Source: Adineta ricciae
Lineage: Eukaryota; Rotifera; Eurotatoria; Adinetida; Adinetidae
Length of the DNA stretch: 64,000 nt
Direction: 5' to 3'
Assembly (NCBI GenBank): GCA_905250025.1
Contig: CAJNOJ010000394.1
Coordinates: 1-64,000, forward strand
Below are positions 1 to 11,000 of this stretch, one piece after another; position 1 is the stretch's first letter, and each line of letters begins with the position of its first letter. The notes under the pieces are model-generated. The model saw only the letters and a program-made list of their open reading frames with translations. It did not search any database and was not told the origin of the DNA. The position numbers were made by a program, and so were the translations under genes.

Positions 1-1373
1 GATCTGTATCAATAAACGATGTCATATTGATCATTACAGCTCCTTCCAGCGAACAATTTACCCAAGAAACATTTCGAAATACAGCTCCCATAAGGTTCGC
101 TCCTGAAAAATCAGCCCGGTCAAGATTTAAATGTTCAAATCGCATGCCAATAAAGATTCCTTTACTCATGTTAGCATCCGCCATAGACAAATGAATAAAT
201 TTGGACTTATAGATATCAGCATGGTCGAAAAGTGCGTGTAACAAGGGTGTTTCTGTAGAGATACATTCGTTACAGTTAACATTGTTTTGAAAAGAAACGC
301 CATTCATCGGAATCTTTTTGAATGTGACATGTTCGAAATTCGATTTAGTAAATATTGCATAATTCATCGTTAGTTTACCACTGAATTCAATAAATTCCAG
401 CTCTGCATAAGACCAGTCCGTATACTCAAGATTAGAAAAGGCAAATGTCGGTGAGTTTACTAACTGTACCGAATGGAATGTTGCATATTGAAGATCGGCT
501 TGTTCAATGTCAAGATTAGTATATGACAATAAAAATCTGGACGTAGTATAACCAGCAGAAGGTCCGAAATCCACTCCGCTACAATTGACACGAAATAATG
601 GTGATTGCTGTTTTATCCAAGGCACATCAAGCAGTCCACCTTGATGGAGAGTATGAACGACGATGGTTCGACGTTTCGGATCGAGAAGTCGCAATGCTGA
701 TCTTGTTCGCATTTGCAAGATGACCATATGTATAAAATGCGAAATATTACCATTCGTATCAACGAAAAGTAATTGTTTGGCTAAGTCCCGTTGGTATTTG
801 ACTAATATCGTTCCTTTCCACCGTTCATCTTCTAGTTTCAAATTGCTCAAAGAATTTTGTTGCGCGATTTCGATTTCATGGGCGCGTTGAGCTCGATAAA
901 GACTACGTTGCTTTTCGGCTAATTCACACTCTTGTTTTAGTTTATTTGTAGCGATTTGAAGATCTAATTCACGTTGTAAATAAGCCGTTTGTTTACCATC
1001 GTCTAGTTGAAAACGTGTCAGTTCTCGATCTTCGTTGCGACAAATTCTGATCTTCTACACATTGGATACGGGAGAAATTTTTGTCATCCTCACGTAACAA
1101 CCGTGCTATTTCACGATCTTGTTCGCGCTGAATTTGAGCTTCCTCTGTGTCGTTGACACGTCGTTCCGCTCGCACTAAAACATCCTTCTGACGATGACTT
1201 TGAGCAACATTTTGCCGTTGAATAGAAGCAATAATTGTAAAACCGCCAATGATTAGCGGAGTGGTTAAATTTGAAATAACTTTCAAATAATATTCTGTTT
1301 TTAAACAATTGCTACTTTCACGACCTCCTCGTTCCGTACTTGATTGAACATTCGTATCAATCGGCTGTTCCAT
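1..1373 (-). pseudogene. Membrane/coiled-coil pentapeptide-repeat protein, copy A, frameshifted and cut by the window edge
   Basis: Read on the minus strand from ATG at 1373 (MEQPIDTN); the longer frame starting at 1388 begins with TTG. It has one hydrophobic segment (around VISNLTTPLIIGGF), then a charged helical stretch rich in RxxREDDRE-like units, and after about residue 200 beta-solenoid-like pentapeptide units (for example DRADFSGANLMGAVF at the left end). The first frame runs to a stop at 993, but strong similarity to copy B continues in a different frame from about 1045 (NEDRELTRFQLDDGKQ onward) to the window edge, so one base is gained or lost near 1045-1050. The C-terminus lies outside the window. 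Pentapeptide repeats are structural; no catalytic role is seen. The shift could be a true lesion or a sequencing error; copy B argues that the locus is decaying. Confidence 0.65.
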
Positions 1374-1394
1374 ATTGATTTGAAACAATTGCAG

Positions 1395-2352
1395 TTAAGT
1401 GTGTTCGGAAGAATCTGGCCGCATTCATAGAGATATCATTTTGAAAGTAAGCATTTGCGATAATACTGTTACACCAATCAGTATAATCCAGATTTGAAAA
1501 CTGAAATATGGGCGAATCGTACAGACACACTCATTGAAACGAAGCATATCGAAGATCGGCCCCTGCAGCATTCAGATAATCATATTTAGTACAGAGATCA
1601 AGGTCGATTTTACCGACTAAATAGCCGAATTCCACTCCGCTCAAGTTTGTCCTATAAAGTAATGATTGACTACGATCTCGTTCTAAATCAAGAATTCCTG
1701 CATCGAAAAGTGTATTCACAAGAACAGTTCGGCGTTGAGGATCAAGTTGTCGTAGTGCTGCAGCAGTCTTCATCTGAAGTATAAACCACTATTTACTATT
1801 CGGATCTTTGAATAACGATCCATATTCTAATAGCAATGTCGCCAGATCATCTTGATATTCTAGAAGTACATTTTCCTTTTGACGACCGTCTTCTAACAGG
1901 AGATCAGTAATTCGATTTTGATGTGAAATTTCTAATTCTTGTGCCCGTTGTTGTTCAGACATGTCTCTTCCCAATTCTGCAAGTTCATAATCTTGTATTC
2001 GTTTGTCATTGGTGATTTTCAAATCAAGTTCACGTTGTAATCGAACTGTTTCCTTGTCTTCGAGACGCTGCAGTCGAGCCGCTTCGCGATCTTCCTCACG
2101 TTGTAACCGAACCGTTTCACGATCTTCGTCACACTGTAATCGTGCAATGACTCTATCCTGTGTGCGCTCAGCATTGGATAATCGAATATCTTGTGCATGG
2201 TTAGATGTATCAAGTTTTTGTTGATTAATAGCAATCCAAAGACTAACCACACCAATCATCAATGGAATGCCCGCATTGGAACCAAGTTCTAAGCAATCAC
2301 GTTTGTCCAAGCAATAGTGTTGATTCAAACGTTCTCGTGCAAGAGAATTCAT
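1395..2352 (-). pseudogene. Membrane/coiled-coil pentapeptide-repeat protein, copy B, with two in-frame stops
   Basis: Tandem paralogue of copy A, same strand. Starts at ATG 2352 (MNSLARERLNQHY), one hydrophobic segment (IPLMIGVVSLWIAI), then repeated RLQREEDRE-type coiled-coil units. An in-frame TAG at 1789-1791 interrupts it (..DPNSK-stop-WFILQMKTAAALRQLDPQRR), and homology to copy A resumes in the same frame. A second in-frame TGA lies at 1531-1533 after DLRYASFQ, followed again by sequence matching copy A (SPIFQFSNLDYTDW). Reading then runs almost into the start of copy A, so the solenoid is shorter than in A. Two stops in preserved homologous sequence make this a pseudogene, or two truncated proteins if translated. 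Confidence 0.7.
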
Positions 2353-2830
2353 TATTCACTTTTCTTGATGTGTGATTCAAATAACTAATAATCACTTTTG
2401 TTAACATATGTCATATATGACATGACATTCATTTCAATTTGAAGCAATTTTTTGACAATCGTCAGCGGATTACTAAGATATATGATGTGAATTCTATACA
2501 TTTCAATTATTTCTCGGCGAAATTTATCCAGATATACGAAAGAAGTATATACTTTTATTCTATATAAAGCGTCGTGAAACGTACATATTGACAAAGGAAT
2601 AGTAAAAGACGCATACCACAAAATCAAAAGATAAAATATCTCGCGTATGCAAAGATAAAGAGAAATGTTTTTTTTAATATTTATTTCTCTTGTGGTATTT
2701 TGAAAAGAAACAGTATATTCGGGAGTATAGTGAATAATTAATCAAAAGGATTAAAATAAAAGCAAATTCTGTAGTTACATATTCAGGAAGATTTTATTAC
2801 AATAAAATCACTCGAAAAATGAATTCTTTT
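2353..2830. other. Intergenic, nothing recognised
   Basis: AT-rich spacer between the copy B start and the 3' end of the B-box gene. No coding or RNA structure seen. Confidence 0.5.
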
Positions 2831-3853
2831 TTACGGTTGAACGTGATCAAGAAACCGAACATTTAATTGCCATGGTAAAGGACATTTCGTTGGATCAACA
2901 TCCAAGACATGAGCTTCGTTAGTACGTTCATTCGTTAAACGAATCACTTTATGATCGCAATCCACTGTTAGTAAATAGGTATCACCTAGTTCTAGATTGC
3001 TTCGATATCCATCATAGCCTTGAATAGGATTGGCATTGAGATAAACAAGGTCATCTCCAGTCCACCCGTAAGTCGAAGGGGTGTTCCAAGGCTCCTTGCC
3101 TATATTGGCTTTTTTCGATGCTACTCCAAAGAAGATGCATTTACTCTTGTAACGAAAATGATGAATGCCTGTTTTTAATTCGCCCTCATTATATGGGTCA
3201 AAATCTCCATCAATTGGCACCATTAGATGAACAGGTGGAACGAGAACTTTTGTATCCGGATCCTCGATTGGTTCGACTGCGTCATAAGCTGTATATTCAC
3301 CGTCAATAACGAGTTTCGAAAGAAACGGATCGACCATTCGAATGCGAATGAAATCTGTGATGAATGTGTTAATTTTTCCCTTTAGACGTTGCAGTTGAAT
3401 TTTCCATTTGCTTAAATGTGTTTCTAAAAATCCATCTGTTTCCATAGCTCGTCGCAAGGCTGAAACATCCAGTAAAGTCCATTTCGGTAGGAGATTATAA
3501 TGATGCTCGAATAATCTTCTCGTTTTTTCTCGAGCTTCAGCCGATGCTTGTTTGATCTTTGCAATCGCTTGCAATTCCCAATCATCAATCTGTTGATAAA
3601 TATCCTCCTGTTTAGTTTTCAGAACTTTTTGCCGTTTGCGCGCCTCTTCATGCCAGTAGTTATTCCATTGTTCGCTCTCGTGAATCAATTCATGTAATTC
3701 GCTTCTTAGCAGCTGCCGGTGGCCAGCAGTATCTCGTGAGCAGAAGATCTTGCCACAACCGATGCATTGGTAAACTCCGATGGGTTTGTTGCATGTTGAA
3801 CAATCAGGACATAGAGCTTCAGGAAAAGCCCACACATTCGAGCTAGTGGTCAT
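2831..3853 (-). CDS. B-box zinc-finger protein with coiled coil and SPRY-like C-terminus
   Basis: Single-exon 340-residue protein from ATG 3853. Residues about 15-60 hold a Cys/His cluster (CPDCSTCNKP, CIGCGKIFC, then two downstream His) fitting a B-box-type zinc finger. Residues about 60-120 are a charged helix (EEARKRQKVLKTKQEDIYQQ). The C-terminal 100 residues contain CIFFGVASKK, a STYGWTGDD turn and a GDTYLLTVDCDHKVIRL strand pattern like a SPRY/B30.2 fold. This is the TRIM order without a RING finger. No RING means no evidence of E3 ligase activity; a binding or scaffold role is inference. Such B-box proteins are numerous in rotifers. Confidence 0.75.
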   Translation of the reverse strand: MTTSSNVWAFPEALCPDCSTCNKPIGVYQCIGCGKIFCSRDTAGHRQLLRSELHELIHESEQWNNYWHEEARKRQKVLKTKQEDIYQQIDDWELQAIAKIKQASAEAREKTRRLFEHHYNLLPKWTLLDVSALRRAMETDGFLETHLSKWKIQLQRLKGKINTFITDFIRIRMVDPFLSKLVIDGEYTAYDAVEPIEDPDTKVLVPPVHLMVPIDGDFDPYNEGELKTGIHHFRYKSKCIFFGVASKKANIGKEPWNTPSTYGWTGDDLVYLNANPIQGYDGYRSNLELGDTYLLTVDCDHKVIRLTNERTNEAHVLDVDPTKCPLPWQLNVRFLDHVQP

Positions 3854-4404
3854 GGTTAAAGAATCACGTACAATATTGTCGCGACGTAAGCTCAGAATGA
3901 TATAAATATTCTGTTGAGGTGTCTACTTTTTCAATGAAGAGAAAATGTTTTGATAACAAGTTGGCTTATTCTCACCTAGATATCTCAGTGGAAACTGATA
4001 AGTAGACGTTTCTATATTCTATTAACTTACTCACAACACCTAAGAACAACATTTTATTGAAGTGCGCACTAACATGCGACATTGGCCAAGTCTTAAGACA
4101 AACTCAGAGCGACTGCTCTTATTACGTGTCTTGCGACTCAAAAAACAAAATAACTTGAATAATGTAGACATCGTGATGACGTAAATTCTCTTCTTCTTTT
4201 ACGGAGCAAAAATAAATAAAAATACGCGTCATGTGGGTTTTTCCACATTTACATGATAAAAACGACACGAAAGCTATAGGTTTTAGCGTAAATCATTGAA
4301 TCACACTATAATTTACCAGTCGTGCCTTCTAGAAACTAAATTTCTAAGACTCGGTCGAGTATACGTTGAAGTTACTGTGTTACTGAGACACCACAAATGT
4401 CTTA
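3854..4404. other. Intergenic, nothing recognised
   Basis: AT-rich spacer upstream of the B-box gene and downstream of the GPCR pseudogene. No feature seen. Confidence 0.45.
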
Positions 4405-5135
4405 ATTTAGATCTCACTTCAGGCATGCTTTATTAAACATATAAATGGCATCAGGAGTATAGAACAAGATGTGCAAAATAAACGACATATGTCGTTGTAA
4501 AAAGAAGTAGAAACGAAGGATTATAAGTATTTGAAGTGCAAGATATCGGATAGTACGCCAGCTTCGACTGCGTTGCATTCGGAATTTATCATGGACTATG
4601 CGTACGAAAAGAACAATGTTAAATACGATCGTCAGTATTACAGGAACCAACGAACTGAGTATCCAGTCAATTGCACCGATCGTTCCCTCAAATACATAGC
4701 AAGCCCCATAATGCACCACAGCTGCGTGTAATCAAAGAACTGTTGACACGGATAGACGAAGATGAGTACAGTGTACCAGATGAAAAGAAGGTAGTTCATA
4801 AAGATCCAGTAGAAGCAAAGCGAACATAGGCGAGAGTGACAGGTAGTTCAGTTATTGCGATGAGAAAATTGCAAAATACTAAACATATGATCCTGCAAAA
4901 AAATAGTGTGCCTAGCTATAGAATCGATGAATGCATGTGCTTGCGCGTGGTTTTGAGGCTTTTTCTGTAAATCGTCAAATCGAATAAAGTAGTAGAACAG
5001 AGTCAAGAGGCAAATAACGGATAAAAGGAAAATGGAAAATAAAATGCTGAGTTTGATCGTTTTTGAGAACAAACTTTTCAAAGATAAATAACTGTCATCT
5101 TTGTAATTAACGTTTCATTGGAATCATCAGATGAC
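4405..5135 (-). pseudogene. Decayed rhodopsin-like GPCR, paralogue of the gene at 5522-6588
   Basis: Minus-strand copy of the neighbouring GPCR. The first TM exon is recognisable (CLLTLFYYFIRFDDLQKK versus CSLTLFYYFIRLSELHRK), and downstream blocks such as YVFEGTIGAIDWILSSLVPV match almost exactly. Lesions seen: a frame disruption in the N-terminal exon near 5090; loss of 126 bp between two copies of a 10-bp sequence (one copy left at 4782-4791, intact paralogue copies at 6071-6080 and 6197-6206), removing part of TM3/TM4; a two-base insertion near 4708; and a scrambled, shortened TM6-TM7 end. No full reading frame exists. Confidence 0.8.
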
Positions 5136-5521
5136 ATGCTCGGTAGTTGTCACGAAAGATGGCAAGGGTTAATTACGTCTGACAGTTATCATTAAAGCAG
5201 GAGGCTCCACTGAGAAATATTTCGCTGTTATAATTCTCCACTTCAATAATTTTCAAAACGAGAATTTTCTCCCTTATAGAGAGTTTTCGTCTATCCTCAG
5301 TAACAGTAGAGAATTTCTTGAACATTGGAACAACAGAATGAAAAACATTCTTTATCAATCATAAAATAGCTTCGACCGTTTTCCTGGTACTACTGCTTAC
5401 GCAATTCCTTTCAATTATAAATATGTCAATTACAGCGTGCTTATCACAATCCGAAGCATAGCAAACAACAAATAATTAACGATCTAAATATATATATATA
5501 TATTTTTGTATTAGGATAAAA
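5136..5521. repeat. Intergenic with a short (TA)n run
   Basis: A (TA)n microsatellite lies at about 5488-5503, just 3' of the intact GPCR. No convincing gene; the small open frame at 5173-5358 has no recognisable motif. Confidence 0.5.
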
Positions 5522-6588
5522 TTAAATTCTGGCGTTTTGAACTTGCATGTGCCGTCTTGTAATCATAGTCAAGGGGAGTTGTTGAAAAAGTGTTGGTTCA
5601 ATTCGAGTACCAGGATGTAATGTGCGTTTGATCTTAGCTGTGATTTCAGGCATGCTTATTAAACATATAAATGGCATTAGGAGTGGAACAAGATACACAA
5701 TGTACGCAAAATAGACCATTGTTAAAACAAGCAAAAACATGGGATCGAACCAAAGACGGATCAGGCCAAAGAGTGTCAATGGTAGATAAATACCAAGAAA
5801 GAGAAACGAAATCATAAATATTTGAAGTGCAAGCTTTCGCGTGGTTCGCCATGTTCGACCACGATGCATTTTATACTTTTGATAAACGACACGCACACAA
5901 AGAACAATGTTAAATACGATCGTCAGTATTACAGGAACCAACGAACTGAGTATCCAATCAATTGTACCGATCGTTCCCTCAAATACATAGCAAGCACCAA
6001 TGCACCACAGCTGCGTGTAATCAAAGAACTGCTGGCAGGGATAGAAGAAGATGAGTGCAGTGTACCAGATGAAAAGAAGGATCGGTGGTAGAGCGATCGG
6101 TAGATAGTGTTTGAGATGAGTGTTGATGAACTGTTTGTGAAAGATGAAAAAGTAGCGTTGGAGTGAGGCGATAGCCATAATCCAACCACTTGTTGGGAAA
6201 AGAAGGTAGTTCATAAAGATCCAGTAGAAACAAAGTGAGGAAGATGGAGGAACTAACTGATCGAAGTGAATATACGTGAGAGTGACAGGTAGTTCAGTTG
6301 TTGCGATGAGAAAATTGCAAACTAATAAACATATTATCCTAAAGAGAGAAGTATGTGCAGTCAATAGGTTCAATTAAGTGCATATCCTTACACATAATTA
6401 TGTCGTTTTCTATGCAATTCAGATAGCCGTATGAAGTAGTAGAACAGGGTTAAGCTGCAAATAGTCGATGGAATTAAGCAAGCGAGTAGAAAACTGAATT
6501 TGAATTTTTTCGAGAATGATGATTCGAGCACAGGATAACTACCAGTACCATCATCATAATCGGAGGTCTCGTTCGCGATGCCTGCCAT
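5522..6588 (-). CDS. Rhodopsin-like 7TM receptor, two exons
   Basis: Exons on minus: 6588..6392 and 6338..5522, with a 53-bp intron (donor GTAAGG, acceptor CTCTTTAG); the join reads HNYVIICLLVCNFLIATTE, completing TM1-TM2. ATG 6588 is used because the frame start at 6600 is TTG. The product is 337 residues with seven hydrophobic segments, an aromatic-rich TM4 (LLFIWYTALIFFYPC), and TM5 to TM7 ending LLMPFICLISMPEITAKIKR before a basic cytoplasmic tail. The E/DRY position is occupied by SLQRYFFIF, typical of rotifer orphan receptors of the FMRFamide/peptide-like class. Ligand unknown. A broken paralogue follows at 4405-5135. Confidence 0.8.
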
Positions 6589-7039
6589 CGTTTGTTTCAA
6601 ATCTGAAAAATGAAGGAGATGGTGATGAAGTGTGCATTTCCTTTGTCATTCTTCAAAAATTAAAAGCAAGTCTGTAAATGACGTGTCTTTTTTTATGTGA
6701 ATTCCTAATTATATGTTTCTTCTTACCGCGCGTGTGGGATAAAGTTTACATTCGAATAAGCTCCAATAATGGCCGGTTATTGTGTTAATTTTCTGCGTTC
6801 ATATTCGACGTGCTGCAAAAGTCATGAGGGCTTTTGTAAGTGCATCAAAAAGAAGGTGAAATGTATCGAAAAGTTGCTCGATTCTGAAATATGGTGTGTA
6901 CAGCAATAATCTGTATGTATTCTTGTTTGTCTGCGACATCTCTCACGCAATTCTATGATTGACAGAGATATGATTGTTGAATAATCCATTTGGATTGAAT
7001 GATCTCCAGCCTGGATTGTCAATAGTTCGATAGTAAAAA
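6589..7039. promoter_or_regulatory. Divergent intergenic between GPCR and DUF4336 gene
   Basis: About 450 bp shared upstream region of two divergently transcribed genes. No clear TATA box or repeat was identified. Confidence 0.35.
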
Positions 7040-8021
7040 ATGACTGATTCATTTCGAACTACTGCTACCGCTTTAATTCAACACGATACAAATCTATGGA
7101 CATACGAAGGTTCAGTTACAATGCTATACGGTCTCTTCCGTCTCCCTACTCGTATGACAATTATTCGTTTATCAAAATCCAATCAATTGATCGTCATATC
7201 ACCCTTTCCACCGACTGATCTACTACAGACCTTATTAGCAGAAATCGGTCAGTAAAAAACCATTCTTTGAGCGCATAGGCATCTTTCTTCTCTTCTCCGC
7301 AGGGCAAGTTCAGTACATAATTATTCCGAATGAACATCATACTTTTTGGGCACTCAAATTTCTCGCACGATATCCTCAAGCTTATCTCATTGCCACAAGT
7401 GAAATGAAGTCAGATGAAAAATTTCGAAAACATGTCCATGCTTATTTTACAAACGACGGTTTGGAATGCAATCCTCATTGTACAACAACTCTCTCCTTCG
7501 ATTGGCCAGTTCAGGATGTAGAATATTACTGTTTTTATCATATAAAGTACATTCACGAAGTGCTGTTTTACCACCGACCAACATCAACGTTGATTGTTAC
7601 TGATTTGGCTTTCAATTATTATGAAGAATCATCTGAACAGCGAATCCGTGCGCAAGGCTTTCTCTTTCGAACGTACCTATGGTTAGCTGACGGTTACCGG
7701 CGTGCTTGTGTTACTAAACCATTTCAATACTTTTTCAAAAAAGATCTCGAAGGAAATAAGCAGGACTTTGATGAAATGCTGACACGCTATCGCAATTTCG
7801 ATCGTCTGATCGTTGCACACGGAATGGTTATCGAACATGGAGGTTACGATGCATTGAAATCAGGAACGTATAAATTCTTTCTAGATTGCTACAAAAAAAC
7901 AAAAGAACGTCCACGCAGCTGGTCTACTGAAGCTAAACTTGGAATTGGCTTAGTCACAGGTACGGTACTTCTTTACCTATGTCAACGTTATTTTTCTCCA
8001 CGAAGTTTATTAACAAAATAA
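7040..8021 (+). CDS. DUF4336 (metallo-hydrolase-like) protein with C-terminal TM anchor
   Basis: Exons 7040..7247 and 7303..8021 with a 55-bp intron; the join reads LLAEIGQVQYIIIPNEHHTF. Product 308 residues. It has the DUF4336 pattern: N-terminal RMTIIRLSKSNQLIVISPFP, then PNEHHTFWALKFLARYPQA, then VLFYHRPTSTLIVTDLAFNY. Families with this order resemble a degraded metallo-beta-lactamase fold; activity is unknown. A hydrophobic helix near the C-terminus (LGIGLVTGTVLLYLCQRYF) suggests a tail anchor. The family is known mainly from bacteria, plants and fungi, so horizontal origin is possible (inference). It converges on the ABC transporter gene, with only 39 bp between stop codons, and an AATAAA-like signal overlaps the stop. 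Confidence 0.75.
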
Positions 8022-8060
8022 AAATTTCATAAAAACAAGAAAGATATTTACAAAAGTAAA

Positions 8061-11000
8061 CTAATGAGATGCATCATTACGTTGCTGAGCCATATTTAAC
8101 TTGTAATAGATCCCTTGTTGTTGAATTAGTTGCTGATGATTTCCACTTTCTCTGACAACTCCTCGATCCACTACACAGATTTGTTCGGAATTTTGAATTG
8201 TGGTCAGACGATGAGCTATGGTCAAACACGTTCGACCTTCTTTCGCTTGATCCAACGCTTCTTGTACAACTTTTTCGCTTTTATTATCTAAGGCTGATGT
8301 TGCTTCATCAAGTAGAAGAATTTTCGGTGCACGAACCAATGCTCGAGCAATAGCAACTTCAATGAAAGAAGAATAAGTTTCATGGTTAAATTCAATCGTT
8401 TTGCTCCTTACTTCGTTGTTTCTGTCCGCCAGATAATTGTCCACCTTTCGCACCGCATGACGTATTGTAGCCCTGGAAATATAGTCGAAATAGAAATAAG
8501 GCACGAACTAACAATTAATCACGAATTACTTCAGGTAAAGAAGTGATTAAACTATGTATATTTGCTTTTGTAGCCGCTGCTTCTATCTCTTCTTGCGTTA
8601 CTGATTTGTCATTATTGCCGTAAGCAATGTTTTCTCGAATTGATAAATTGAACAAAACGGGCTCTTGTTGAACGAGACCAATCAATGATCGTAACCATTG
8701 AATATTCAAGGTTTTAACATCATGTCCGTCTAAGAGAACTTGACCAGTTAATGGATCGTAGAAACGTAATATTAAAGCGACTGTGGTTGATTTTCCACTG
8801 CCCGATGGACCGACCAAAGCTGTCGTGACACCAGATGGACATTTCAGTTTCAGACGACGAAGAATAGGAAGTTTCGGTCGAGCGGGATAACGAAAGCGAA
8901 TATCTCGAAATTCAATATCACCTTCGACTTTTGACTAAATTAAACTACTTTGATGGGATAGAAAGATAAGCTTTTCTCTTACGAGTTTTATTCCAGATGT
9001 ATCATCAGGATCAATGAGAGATATTCGATCATTCAAATCTAATATACGTTGGGCACTTTCTTTTCCCTTCGAATAATTCGGAATCATCGATGCACTTCGA
9101 CCCATGGACATCGAAGCAAACATAATCACATTGAATACTCTATTAACAAATGAATTAACTTCATAAAATGTCGCTTAAACTCAACTCTACTCACTTGAAG
9201 ACATTTTGAAATTCCATTTCCTTAGCTTTGACAAGATCAGTACCATAACCAAATGCTAATGCATTGACTAGAAGACAAGAATATCATCAGAAAATAGAAA
9301 TATAGAGGCACACGTACGAAAGTATGTCAACGAATTTGCCAAGGCATTTGAAAGTGAAACGTATTGTAACTGAATCATTTCATGTCGAAATTCTTTATCA
9401 AATGCTTCTTTATATAAACGAATGAAATATTGTTCTTGATGAAGCGATACAACGGTTCGAATATTTTCAATTGCTTGGGTTGCATACTAAACACGATTGC
9501 GTTTATTCGTTATAAAAGACAACGGAAAACATACCTTGCCACCCTCTTCGGAGTCTGTGGTTGCCGAGCCTTTCTTGGCGGCGGCTTTCTTCGTCGCACT
9601 TTGATTTTCGCGAACCATACCAGTAAAAACCATCAACGGAGATAAACTTAACAAAACCAATGTCAATTTCCATCCGGCCGTAAAACTAACTACCAGAGCG
9701 AATGCTAAAGCACCGATCGCATTCAATATCGCGCCAAAAGTTTGTCCTGTTAGACCCTTGAGTGATGCAGCATCTGATGATAGTCGCGTGACTAACGCAC
9801 CCAAGTTATTTTCATCCAAATCGAACCAGCCAATTTCTTGTTTTAACATAGTTCGAAATGAAATTGCTCGCATACGAGCGGTTAACTCCTCTCCTGCTTT
9901 GGCTAATGCAGTCGATGAAATCATTTGAAATATAGCACCGCCGAGGCCAATCAGAAAAATCGTATAAGTGTACGTACGAATTTCATCTTCCTGTTTCTGC
10001 TGATCAGTTTCTGCCAACGCGCCAAATACATTGGCGAACACCAACGCAAATGCCTATCAATGACAATCAGTTTGAAAACTACTCAATCGTTCAGAATCAT
10101 ATCTTACCGGCATGATCGCTCCGAATATCAATGAAGCAATTTCACCAATGAGTAGATAGTGCCATTCGGGAAAATTTAATTTTGTTATTTTAAAAATAAA
10201 CGGCACACGCAAACATGATTTCTTCTCGGTTTCATTTGAATCATCATTCATGTGTTCACTAACATCCGATTTGGATGACTTAATCGAAACTATTGACGCT
10301 CGTCGCATGGGATTCGAAGCACTTCGATTTCTGGCTATCATTTCGAATTGCAATTGTTGTGCTAATTCTTCTTCGAATTGATTATCATTATCATTTTCTT
10401 TCGATTGTTCGTTTTCACTTTGTGCATTGACTAATTCATAATACAGACCCTTGCGTTCTATTAATTCGTTATGTGTACCATATTCAACTACATTTCCACG
10501 ATCTAAACTAACGATAATGTCCGCATTGCGTATTGTGCTGAGACGATGTGCGATAACAATGGTTGTTCGACCTTGTTTAGCGCGGTCCAATGCATCTTGA
10601 ACGACTCGTTCACTTTGGTTGTCCAACGCAGATGTTGCTTCATCTAGTAGAAGGATTTTCGGATTGGAAATCAATGCTCGTGCAATGGCGACTAAAATTT
10701 TGACAAAATGGAAACTTTTTTTTTGTTTTTCAAAGCGAACACAAGTACCTCGTTGTTTTTGTCCGCCACTTAGTTTATCTCCGGACGAAGTTTTATAATT
10801 CTGAAATGATAATAGTTTTTCAAGTCAATTAAAAAAAAACAAGCATTTACTTGTGGTAATTGCATAATGAAATCATGTGCATTAGCCATTTTAGCTGCAA
10901 TTTGAACCTCTTCATCGGTTGCATTCAGCTTTCCAAAGCGAATATTATCTTCGATTGAACCGTAGAACAGAACCGGCTCTTGACTAACGATTCCAATATG

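Noticed and set aside
663..890. 75-residue plus-strand open frame
   Set aside because: Antisense shadow of the pentapeptide-type copy A, whose minus-strand reading carries the family pattern.
5488..5503. (TA)n run as a transposon footprint
   Set aside because: Simple microsatellite, with no terminal repeats or coding remnant around it.
8357..8411. Apparent loss of the ABC signature in the last frame of the transporter
   Set aside because: A 55-bp intron explains it; LSGGQKQR lies in the preceding exon and splices in frame.
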